Part shown: one piece after another, positions 12,250 to 20,832 of the stretch
How the letters are laid out: the number at the start of each line of letters is the position of its first letter
Numbering within the stretch: position 1 is the first letter of the stretch
Assembly: GCA_033060915.1 (NCBI GenBank)
Contig: CM065384.1
Coordinates: forward strand, 16,598,501 to 16,662,500
DNA from: Euryodendron excelsum
Taxonomy: Eukaryota; Streptophyta; Magnoliopsida; Ericales; Pentaphylacaceae
DNA: 64,000 bases
Direction: 5' to 3'
Translations under genes and position numbers: made by a program
The notes under the pieces: model-generated
The model's input: only the letters and a program-made list of their open reading frames with translations
Told to the model about the DNA's origin: nothing
The model's database searches: none

Positions 12250-12325
12250 TAAGTGTATAGGAGGCTAGGGTTTGTGTAGGGTGGCTAGGGTTTGGAGAAC
12301 CTAAGGAAACTAGGGTTTTGGAGGT
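12250..12325 (-). promoter_or_regulatory. Telobox cluster downstream of the TATA box (solo LTR)
   Basis: On the minus strand several AAACCCTA-like motifs occur within about 70 bases (plus strand CTAGGGTTT at about 12264, 12288 and 12309). Confidence 0.6.
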
Positions 12326-12401
12326 GCTCAAGCTCTGTATATCGAAATATATGATTCTTAGGTTATGTTTGCAGACCCCTCTCACGTTGAATGAGGCTCG
12401 G

Positions 12402-12409
12402 TATTTATA
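12402..12409 (-). promoter_or_regulatory. TATA box of the solo LTR
   Basis: TATAAATA on the minus strand, at the same LTR position as 20678-20685, 40127-40134 and 59541-59548, between the GGCGCC palindromes and the telobox cluster. Confidence 0.75.
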
Positions 12410-12422
12410 GAGGTTGGACAAA

Positions 12423-12500
12423 CCTGGCGCCTGTTGCAGTGGCGCCAGGGCAAAATTTCTCTTGGCGCCACTAGGAGTGGCGCCAACCAGTTAGGAAACT
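12423..12500 (-). repeat. GGCGCC palindrome cluster upstream of the TATA box
   Basis: Two near-palindromes of the form TGGCGCCACT..AGTGGCGCCA lie within 80 bases, with the outer arm GGCGCCTG. The same cluster occurs at the equivalent position in all complete LTR copies. Confidence 0.75.
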
Positions 12501-12819
12501 TTATAAGTCGGCAAGCAACGTATCTTTGACTAGATTTGGGCGCCTGAACTAGTGACTACCATGTAATCTTTAGCCTGGCTTCACTAGGAGTGACTCCAGA
12601 AAGTCCGGGAATGATTTGAAGGAGCCGGGAATGACCCGGAAGGCCGGAAAGGAGCAGGAACACTTAAAATAGTGTCATGGAGGTATTTGACTTGAAAAGT
12701 GAGGATAAGATGTGTCGGAAATGTTGACCGGGCCTTTAGGGGCAAAACGGTTAATCGGACCGGAAAACTGCCGAGACAAATTCGGACTATCCCGGAAGAA
12801 GACTTGGGATCTGGAAACA

Positions 12820-13200
12820 TTATTTAGAATGTTCCCAGAGGTTGCCGGTTTGATTCCCAGAGCCGGTGTGGTCGGAAAAGGAGACCGGCCCACCAGGGGC
12901 AAAACAGTCATTTTGTATCGGGTTTGCCGGAACTGACTCAGAATGATCCGAAAAGGTAAAGGAAGGTTGAGAACACTATAAAAAGTAGTCTCCGGAGGTT
13001 ACCGGTTTGATACCCAAAGCCGGTGTGGTCGAAGAAGGAGACCGGCCCTCTAGGGGCAAAACGGTCATTTTGTACTGGGTTGGCTGGAGCTGACTCGGAA
13101 TGATCCGGAAAGGTAAAGGAAGGTTGAGAATACTATAAAAAGTATTCTCGGGACATTACCGGTTTGATACCTAGAGCCGGTGTGGTTCCCGGGGCATTCA
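12820..13200 (-). repeat. 157-bp tandem repeat in U3 (about 2.5 copies)
   Basis: The marker AGCCGGTGTGG (or its variant) recurs at 12861, 13018 and 13175, exactly 157 bases apart. Also present at 19860-20230, 48885-49230 and 58905-59090. Confidence 0.85.
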
Positions 13201-13429
13201 GATGCTTAGGGGCAAAATGGTCATCTTGACCGGAAAGTCTCGGAAAAGGTTCGAGGGACAATTTGGTCATTTTTCACCAAAGTGGGTTAACAAACACTGG
13301 TGTTGACCTGGGTTTTGAGTGTTTCCGCCACTCTAACGGCGGTCATCGTGACACAGGGGTTTGTTGCTAATTCCCTATATCGACCTATTTATGAGTATTT
13401 CCGCTACTCTAACAATTTTGTGAGTAGTT

Positions 13430-13815
13430 TCGCTACTCGGACCGTCTCGAGGAATAAACTGTCTCGAGAGAGGGATTGGAAAGGGGTGTTACCGTCTCCG
13501 AAGAGACGTGCCTGAATTGGAACCGTCTCGAGGAATAAACTGTCTCGAGAGTGGGATTGGAAAGGGGTCTTACCGTCTCTGAAGAGACGTGCCTGGATTG
13601 GAACCGTCTCAAGGAATAAACTATCTCGAGAGTGGGATTGGAAAGGGGTCTTACCGTCTCTAAAGAGACGTGCCTGGATTGGAACCGTCTCGAGGAATAA
13701 ACTGTCTCGAGAGTGGGATTGGAAAGGAGACTTATCGTCTCCGAGGAGACGTGCCTGGATTGGAACCGTCTTGAGGAATAAACTATCTCGAGAGAGGGAT
13801 TGGAAATGGAAAGGA
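13430..13815 (-). repeat. 81-bp tandem repeat in U3 (four to five copies)
   Basis: The ACCGTCTC marker recurs at 13491, 13572, 13653 and 13734 with strict 81-base spacing. Each unit contains CTCGAG and GTCTC/GAGAC inverted motifs. 81 is a multiple of three, so long but meaningless frames run through both strands. Confidence 0.9.
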
Positions 13816-14002
13816 AAGGACAATGCTCCCAAGGGCATTTTGGTCATTTTGCCTCTATTTGGGCCTGACAGGCCCGTGAAGCGATGGATAGACGAGATTT
13901 GGACCTAGAGAATTGGTTTCGATAGGAATATGCCCACAATGACTTGAAAACAAGTCTGGACGGAGTGTAGACTGCCGAGCGGTAAAAAATGGGGTGCTTA
14001 CA

Positions 14003-14007
14003 ACCGG
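14003..14007 (+). repeat. Target-site duplication, right copy
   Basis: ACCGG, matching 8953-8957. Confidence 0.95.
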
Positions 14008-14580
14008 CCCCAAATAAATGGGGCAGTGGAAGCAGCCAACAAGAACATTAAGAGAATACTCCAAAAAATTATTAATAATTACAAAGATTGGCATGAGAAA
14101 CTTTCGTTTGCATTGATGGCTTATCGAACTACTATGAGGGTCTCCACCGGAAGCACCCCTTTTGAGCTAGTTTACGGCACCGAGGCAGTCATCCCTGTTA
14201 AGATTGAGATTCCTTCATTACAAATCTTATCAGAAACCAAGTTAGATGAAGCAGGATGGAGTAGAAACCGATATGCCCAACTCTGTTTGCTGGATGAGAA
14301 GCGGCTAGCTGCAGTTTATCATGCTCAATGTTACAGAAGGCGAATGGCCAGAACATTTGATAAGAAGGTACGACCTCGATCATTCCAGCTGGGAGATTTG
14401 GTGCTCAAGAAGGTGTTTCCCCATCAGGAGGCAACACAGGGAAAATTTGCTTCAAACTACGAAGGGCCATTCATGGTAAAGAAAGTCTTGTCTGGAGGAG
14501 CTCTCGTTTTGGAGGAAATAGATGGCCAAGAATTTCCTAGCCCATTGAATTCGAATGCTGTCAAACACTACTACATATGA
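14008..14580 (+). pseudogene. Integrase of element A, C-terminal part
   Basis: Resumes the integrase core right after the TSD with NGAVEAANK, which carries the catalytic Glu (codon 14029-14031) completing the D, D, E triad. Then follow the AYRTTMRVSTGSTPF segment, LVYGTEAVIP and a C-terminal GPY/F-like module (YEGPFMV about 14458). It ends with TGA at 14578-14580, and no chromodomain follows, in keeping with the Tat clade. This part is uninterrupted. Together with 8191-8957 it would form the enzyme that inserts cDNA into chromosomes. Confidence 0.9.
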
Positions 14581-15678
14581 TTCTGAAAGCTAGACCTTTG
14601 GTTTCTGTGAAGAAGCAATAAAACCTACTCTCCTCATTCTCCATTAATCAATAAGGTAGTGTTTTAAGGTTAAAGCTCTATGGACTAAACGATCTAATTC
14701 CAAGATGACGAGGGGCCCTTATTTCATTTTTTGTCCAATTGAAATGCATATATATAACCTTTGTCAAACCTTTAGAGCTGGTTACTTTCTTTCAGGAACA
14801 TTCCCCAATAAAGTGATCATGTTAAGTAGAGGCACTGAGAATAGCAAAAAAAAAAAAAAAAAGCCTTGAAGTACTACTTTAAGTTCGCACAAATATCGGT
14901 ATTAACGTCATTGGCAAAAAAAAAAAAAAAAAAGGCGTGCAATGAGATACCCAAGGAAAGATGGGAATACGCAGAAAAAGTGTCATTGAACCAAAAACTA
15001 TCAAAGGTGATCACTAGTAGAGTGGTAGGCTTGAGCCTTTTCCTTTTCTTTCGAAAGTAAAAACCAACACCATAACCCCTAAAAGTCCTCTCAAATTGGA
15101 GTTAAATTGATTAGTCCAAATGAACTTACTAAATATGCCATTGGCTGGAGAATGATGTAAGTAGCGTTTAGGAGCTTCTCAACAGAAACCCGAGACCAAG
15201 CTGAGGAAAGAGAGAGAAAGAAGAGAGAAAAGTTAAGTGCTTTCCGAGGATGCGGTGAAAACCCGGAAGGGCGCCGTAGGTAAAAAGGTAGGGATGTGGC
15301 AAGATACAAAATTGTCGACCCTGGCGAAAATCTGCAAAGGCTCCTTGGTGCAAAAATGACAAAGCTAGGACTGGTGAAAACCCTCAGGGGCACTAGTAGC
15401 AAAAATAGCAACAAAAAAAAAAGGGGGGGGGGGAGCAAGAGATTTAGATATAAGAAATAGCTCGAGCTACTACATTCCCCAGAAGTTAAGGTATGAAAGC
15501 CACAGTGTAAAAGTCAAAAGGTGTCTTGAAAGGCATTCTCCGGGTTAGCCCAGTTAGGGTTAAAGGAAGTAGAGGTCCCTTTCGCGGAACAGTCAGTGAA
15601 TCAAAGAATCAAACAAAGGGGAGTTATTTTTCATTTAACTGCAATTCTCATTTAATTTTTCCCAAATTTGTTACTATA
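14581..15678 (+). other. Non-coding 3' region of element A, first part
   Basis: No sense gene. Holds two A tracts (about 14846-14862 and 14917-14932), a degenerate triplicated motif of GTGAAAACCC type at 15250-15410 (around 60 bases per unit), and a homopolymer pair at 15413-15433. The stretch near 14690-14790 aligns with 54192-54290 of element C, which fixes the deletion edge there. Confidence 0.65.
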
Positions 15679-17472
15679 CTAATCATGCAGGGAAATTATA
15701 CCAACAGCACGGGAGGTCATGAATTCATAAGATAAAAGAGGCATAACACTAAACAAAGTATGTTTTTCTACAAATGCAGAAATCAGCAAATCTAAGAGCG
15801 AGTGGGCAAAAATATATCGCTCCCCGTCGTCATTAGAGGAGGAATCAGCTATGCAGGGATCCACTGGCTTGCCGGTCACAAGAGGAGCACTCAAAGAAGT
15901 ACCAGCAGCAGAAGACCCAGGCTTACCTCGCTCATAGTCCGCACATCTAGCCAGAAGCATGTCCCTTTCTCGAGTAAGGGACTCCACAGTCTCCTGCAAG
16001 GACGGGCCATCCATCACATCACCCTCCAGGGAAGGAGAATTGCCTAGAACGCCTCGTGGCCCCCTACGGACCCTCGCAGCACCCAAAGGTGGGTCATCAT
16101 GTGTCGATTTGGCTGCTGCTAAGTGCCTCTCCAGTAAAACTATCTCAGCGTCTCTCATCCTCAACCGGTCATGCAACATCCGTATCAGACGACGGTTTTC
16201 CCGTCTGTGACGACGCCCCTGAACAATCATAGCAGTCAAGAAGTCGGTATACCCTACGGGAGGTAAAGGAGTCTCAATGAGAAGATCCCCAAGTCTACTA
16301 GGACCCATCACGTAGCATCGAAGCCAATAATGATAGGCCTCGGTTGCAGGGGGCATGTCAGAGAAGGGACCATCATCATCAACGTGAGGAAGCAAAGATC
16401 TCCATATATCCATAACTTTCTCCACCAATGCTCTAGGAATCAACGCCTCAAAGATAAGAGTAAACTCGGCTGCAGAAGCTAAAAAAGGGATATCCTGACT
16501 CCTACCAAGCTGTCGTAGAACTCGAATCCCGAAGAAAGGGGCAATGCCCCGCAGGCCTGCTAGGGCAACGAAAGCTCTCCCGGAAGGCCGAACTCTCAAG
16601 CAATACTTACCAACCAGCCCTGAATACCACCTGACCGTGCCTGACCTCATGCTCTGAAGATAGTCAGCCCAGGATGCAGCGGTCTATGGAAATCTCCCCT
16701 CATCTGCCATGACACCCTGAGATCTCGCCAGGGAATGTACATGATCGAGCTCAGGATACCACGTGTGCTGAAACAAAGGTGTAACAAACAAATGACTAAT
16801 TGCCCAGAGTTGGAAAAGAGTAGCGCATCCGCGGAAACGAGCGTCAAGGGTCTGCTGGAATCTCATAAGACTCACGAAGGTCTCCCCTACAATCATAGGA
16901 GTATAGGAATGCCCCTTACGGATCAAGGCCAGCGGTGCACAGAGTCGATAGTCTACTAAATCATCTTCTCTGGGAAACACCAAGAAGTTCAGTAGAAGCA
17001 AGGCTAAGGCAACCATACGAGAAACAGCCCAATCCTGGGAGGTGTGCCACTCACCTGAATAAACTCGCATACCCGTAGAAAACTCAAAACGGGAAAAGAG
17101 GAACTCTGCTAGGACATAGGGAAATTGGGGCAAAGAAGAAGACAAAAGAATTGCGTGTCTGAATCTGAGCTGGGACGAAACCACTGTAATACAACCATCC
17201 GGAAAGAAGGGTCCCACAATGTCAGCAGAAACATCTTGGAAACCAAGAAGGAACCCATACTCGTGAGGAGTAGGGGTAAGCTCACACTCCCCAAAGCGAA
17301 AAAGAGACAAGTCCAGCTGCCAGAAAGGGATCACTGCCTCCATGAGTCTGGGAATAAGCCGCACTGATAAAAGTGAAGCCACCCGACCAAAGGACCGACG
17401 AAAGATATCCTGCTCATCCGGAGGGTAACTACTGTGCCAGGCTCTCAGCCGACTTAAAACTCCATCTGCCAT
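15679..17472 (-). pseudogene. Antisense ORF (plant mobile domain / DUF7745-like) of element A
   Basis: Minus-strand frame of 597 codons starting MADGVLSRLRAW at 17472 (ATG 17470-17472, straight after a TTACTTTTTCAG splice-acceptor-like sequence) and ending at 15679. A single in-frame TAG at 16684-16686 splits it; the two halves are in the same frame. The N-terminal about 300 residues contain ELTPTPHEYGFLLG and a following globular region resembling the plant mobile domain family of transposase-derived proteins. The C-terminal half has a coiled-coil-like stretch rich in Arg, Leu and Glu (about 16150-16260 and 15930-15990). Antisense ORFs at this position are known in Tat/Retand/Ogre elements; their role is unknown. 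The frame is far better kept than gag-pol. Family assignment is by eye. Confidence 0.75.
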
Positions 17473-18535
17473 CCTGAAAAAGTAAGTCAAGATAAGTGAT
17501 ATTAATATACCATCCATGCAGTTTAAATAACAGGAAAATAAAACAAACAAATAACACAAACAAAACAAATAAAGGATTTCGAATAACAAATCAAAAACAA
17601 AATTTCCACACTTCTGGATTCTTCCAACTCCAAATCGGATCTCAAAGGTTCTCTGCCTTTTCCCTTCAAAAAGATTTTATCTCTAAAACTTTAACCAACT
17701 CTTTCCATAATTTCTAAAAATTTCGGCAGAGTCCTGTTTAAAAATGACCCCTACAACACCCATGACATCAACACAAAATACGAAATATGCACCTTCTAAC
17801 GCCACAATCACATGACAATGGCACCCGTGCACACTTTTCAATTTTTCAAAATTTTCAAAACACATGTTTCATTTTTCAAATAAATCAATGGTTTTCAAAA
17901 GACTTCCGAATTTTTTTCAAAGTCACCTCAAATGTTTTCAAAAATATTCCAATTTTTTTCCAAATTTCAAACTTTAAAAATTTCATCAATTTCTTAAATT
18001 TTCTAAATATTTTTCTATTTTTCAAAAAATCAAAAATTCACCGAGTTTTCAAAAAATCACGAAACTTCATACGGTTGTTAAACACATTTTTCCAAGGCAC
18101 ATTGCACAAAAACATAGCCAGAAAACCCAATACCCATGCATGTAGGAACAAATTTCCTATTCCTGCAGAAAACCCTCTTTGCATAATCATGAAAAATCAT
18201 TCAAATTCAATCAAACAACCATCAAAATGCAAAAATAACATCACCAAAGTGTTCAAAACATATCAAAACATTAATTTCCACTATTCACATGATTCAAACG
18301 AAGTTCTATACATCAAACTCAACAGAATTTAAAAACTCACCTTTTGGAAGTTCTCCGGCGAAATCTTCTCTTCCGGCGACTTTTCTGGCGACGTGGTCTC
18401 CTTCCGGCAATCACCTATAGTCCCCAAGGAGTGCTCCTTCAATGTCCAAGACGGATTCCTCGCAATGCCTCACAAATTTGCGAAAACTCTCCAAAATCCC
18501 GTAAGCGTTTGAACCAGAATTTTCTGGTTTTAACT
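17473..18535 (+). other. Non-coding spacer upstream of the antisense ORF
   Basis: AT-rich, with many TTTTCAAA motifs around 17850-18060; no gene recognised. On the minus strand it would be the promoter and leader region of the antisense ORF. A splice acceptor (CTTTTTCAG) ends at 17474 on that strand. A donor was not placed. Confidence 0.5.
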
Positions 18536-18539
18536 TCAA

Positions 18540-18606
18540 ACCTAGCGCCACTAGTAGAGGCGCCAAGCAATTTCTGCCAAAGGCGCCACTGCTAGTGGCG
18601 CCAGTT
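18540..18606 (+). repeat. GGCGCC palindrome pair upstream of the PPT
   Basis: Two copies of GCGCCACT..AG..GGCGCC arms in 65 bases. Outside the LTR but the same motif as the U3 cluster at 20560-20665. Homologous pair in element C at 57645-57712. Confidence 0.75.
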
Positions 18607-18786
18607 GCAAATTTTGGGCAGTTTTGCCCTTGTTCCCGCCAAAACTCGTTTTCGAAGGCCTTTTTGGCCCGTTATCCGTTTTCGACCCCCGTTGTCGAAA
18701 GATTTTCAATGTCCGTCCCTCCAACTGCCTCGCGGTCAACATGGGACTCTTACTCTTATCGTTTTCTATCTTTGACAAGCAAAGAC

Positions 18787-18799
18787 AAAAAAAGAGGGG
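18787..18799 (+). other. Polypurine tract of element A
   Basis: AAAAAAAGAGGGG, four bases before the 3' LTR start. It is the expected primer for plus-strand DNA synthesis. The element C equivalent is at 57889-57901. Confidence 0.85.
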
Positions 18800-18999
18800 C
18801 AGCTGTAAGCACCCCATTTTTGACCGCTCAGCAGTCCACACTCCGTCCAGACTTGTTTTCAAGTCATTGTGGGCGTATTCCAATCGAAACCGATTTTCTA
18901 AGTCCAAATCCCGTTTGTCCATCGCCTTGCGGGCCCACCAAGCCCAAATAGAGGCAACATGACCAAAATGCCCTTAGGGGCATTATCCTTTCCCTTCTA

Positions 19000-19620
19000 A
19001 TTCCAATCCCTCTCTCGAGACAGTTTATTCCTCTAGACAGTTCCAATCCAGGCACATCTCTTCGGAGACGATAAGACCCCTTTCCAATCCTTCTCTCAAG
19101 ATAGTTTCTTTCTCGAGACGGTTCCAATCCAGGCGCGTCTCTTCGGAGACAATAAGACCCCTTTCCAATCCCTCTCTAGAGACCGTTTATTCCTCGAGAC
19201 GGTTCCAATCCAGGCGCGTCTCTTCAGAGACGATAAGACCCCTTTCCAATCCCTCTCTCGAGACAATTTATTCCTTGAGACGATTCCAATCCAAGAGCGT
19301 CTCTTCGGAGACGATAAAACCCCTTTCCAATCCGTCTCTTGAGATAGTTTATTCCTCGAGACGGTTCCAATCCAGGTGCGTCTCTTCGGAGACGGTAAGA
19401 CCCCTTTCCAATCCCTGTCTCAAGACAATTTATTCCTCGAGGCGGTTCCAATCCAGGTGCGTCTCTTCGAAGACGAGAAGACCCCTTTCCAATCCCACTC
19501 TCAAGACAGTTTATTTCTCGAGACGATTCCAATCCAGGCATGTCTCTTCGGAGATGGTAAGACCCCTTTCCAATCCCTCTCTCGAGACAGTTTATTCCTC
19601 GAGACGGTCCGAGTAGCTAA
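19000..19620 (+). repeat. 81-bp tandem repeat, seven copies
   Basis: The marker TTCGGAGAC (or a one-base variant) recurs at 19061, 19142, 19223, 19304, 19385, 19466 and 19547, exactly 81 bases each. Every unit has a GTCTC..GAGAC hairpin and CTCGAGAC arms. The even copy spacing with single-base differences shows substitution without indels. Confidence 0.95.
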
Positions 19621-19859
19621 ACTACTCACAAAACCGTTAGAGTAGCGAAAATACTCACAAGTAGGTCGATATAGGGAATTGCCAACAAACCCCTGTGTCA
19701 CGACGACCGCCATTAGAGTGGCAGAAACACCCAAAACCCAGGTTAACACCAGTGTCTGTTAGCCCACTTTGGTAAAAAATGACCAAACTGTCCTTTGGAT
19801 CTTTTCCGAGACTTTCCGATCAAGATGACCATTTTGCCGTTAGGCATCTAAACGCCCCG

Positions 19860-20230
19860 AGAACCACACCGGCTCTGGGTATCAAACCGGTAATTTCCCG
19901 AGGATACTTTTTATAGTATTCTCAACCTTCCTTTACCTTTCCAAATCATTCCGAGTCAGTTCCGGCCAACCCGGTACAAAGTGACCGTTTTGCCTCTAGT
20001 GGGCCGGTCTCCTTTTTCGACCACACCGGCTCTGGGTATCAAACCGGTAACCTCCTAAGACTACTTTTTATAGTGTTCTCAACCTCCTTTTACCTTTTCG
20101 GATCTTTCCGAGTTAGTTCCGGGCAACTCGGTGCTAAATGACCGTTTTACCCCTGGTGGGCCGGTCTCCTTTTCCAACCACGCCGGCTCTGGAAATCAAA
20201 CCGGCAACCTCTGGGAACATTTTGAATAAT
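19860..20230 (+). repeat. 157-bp tandem repeat, about 2.4 copies
   Basis: GGCTCTGG recurs at 19871, 20028 and 20185, 157 bases apart. Confidence 0.9.
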
Positions 20231-20559
20231 GTTTTCAGATCCCAAGTCTTCTTCCAGGATAGTCCGAGTTTGTCCTGGCAGTTTCCCGGTCCGATTGACC
20301 GTTTTGCCCCTAAAGGCTCGGTCAACCTTTTCGACACATCTTATCCTCACTTTTCAAGTCAAATACCTCCAGGACACTATTTTAAGTGTTCCTGCTCCTT
20401 TCCGGCCTTCCGGGTCATTCCCGGCTCCTTCAAATCATTCCCAGACTTTCCGGAGCCACTCCTAGTGAAGCCAGGCTAAAAATTACATGGTAATCACTAG
20501 TACAGGCACCCAAATCTAGTCAAAGATACGTTGGTTGCCGACCTTAAATGTTTCCTAAG

Positions 20560-20665
20560 TGGCTGGCACCACTAGTAGTGGTGCCAAGCCAAAAATTGGC
20601 CTGGCCCCACTCCTAGTGGCACCAGTGTAAACTTTGGCTTGGCGCCACTGCAACAGGCGCCGGTA
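20560..20665 (+). repeat. GGCGCC palindrome cluster upstream of the TATA box
   Basis: Three imperfect palindromes of the form GGCRCCACT..AGTGGYRCC, the last ending in GGCGCCGG 13 bases before the TATA box region. Confidence 0.75.
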
Positions 20666-20677
20666 TTGTCCAACCTC

Positions 20678-20685
20678 TATAAATA
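20678..20685 (+). promoter_or_regulatory. TATA box of the element A 3' LTR
   Basis: TATAAATA in the context CCTCTATAAATACAGAGCC, kept in most LTR copies. Confidence 0.8.
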
Positions 20686-20765
20686 CAGAGCCTCATTCAA
20701 CATGAAAGGGATCCAAAAATTCAACCTAAAAATTATATAATTCGATATATAGAGCACCTCCTAAA

Positions 20766-20832
20766 CTCTAGCCTCCTTAGGTTTTCCAAACCCTAGCCAC
20801 CATACACTAAACCCTAGCCTCCTATACACTCA
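20766..20832 (+). promoter_or_regulatory. Telobox cluster
   Basis: AAACCCTA motifs at about 20788 and 20809, with a decayed one near 20763, just downstream of the TATA box. More copies occur at the same place in the LTRs at 49744 and 59628. Confidence 0.6.

Larger units (their letters stand above)
8958..14002 (-). mobile_element. Solo giant LTR nested in element A integrase
   Basis: On the minus strand it starts TGTAAGCACCCC (14002 downward) and ends GGCGCGACA (8958), 5045 bases. It is flanked by ACCGG on both sides and splits the integrase frame exactly, with the reading frame restored after removal of LTR plus one TSD copy. No internal region or second LTR is present, so it arose by LTR-LTR recombination after insertion. 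The same family as the LTRs of element A, with four 81-bp tandem units instead of seven. Confidence 0.95.

Noticed and set aside
13404..13847. 147-codon ORF with internal repeats, and those at 19224-19645
   Set aside because: Created by the 81-bp tandem repeat, whose length is a multiple of three so that frames stay open on both strands. Not a repeat protein.
14846..14932. A tracts that might be tails of LINE or processed copies
   Set aside because: No LINE sequence or target-site duplication lies around them; they are internal to the element 3' region.
15091..15438. Minus-strand ORF with a hydrophobic, signal-peptide-like start
   Set aside because: Caused by poly-A/poly-G and purine-rich repeats of the plus strand; no homologue recognised and not present in element C.
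18551..18962. Overlapping ORFs on both strands before and at the 3' LTR start of element A
   Set aside because: They cross the PPT-LTR border and the palindromes; no domain, and the frames are not kept in element C (57711-58080).
19000..19620. Evenly spaced repeats that could look like a CRISPR array
   Set aside because: The whole 81-base unit is repeated without unique spacers, in a plant LTR. It is a minisatellite.
20766..20832. AAACCCTA motifs as an interstitial telomere tract
   Set aside because: The motifs are separated by unrelated sequence and recur at a fixed LTR position, so they are teloboxes rather than telomere repeats.
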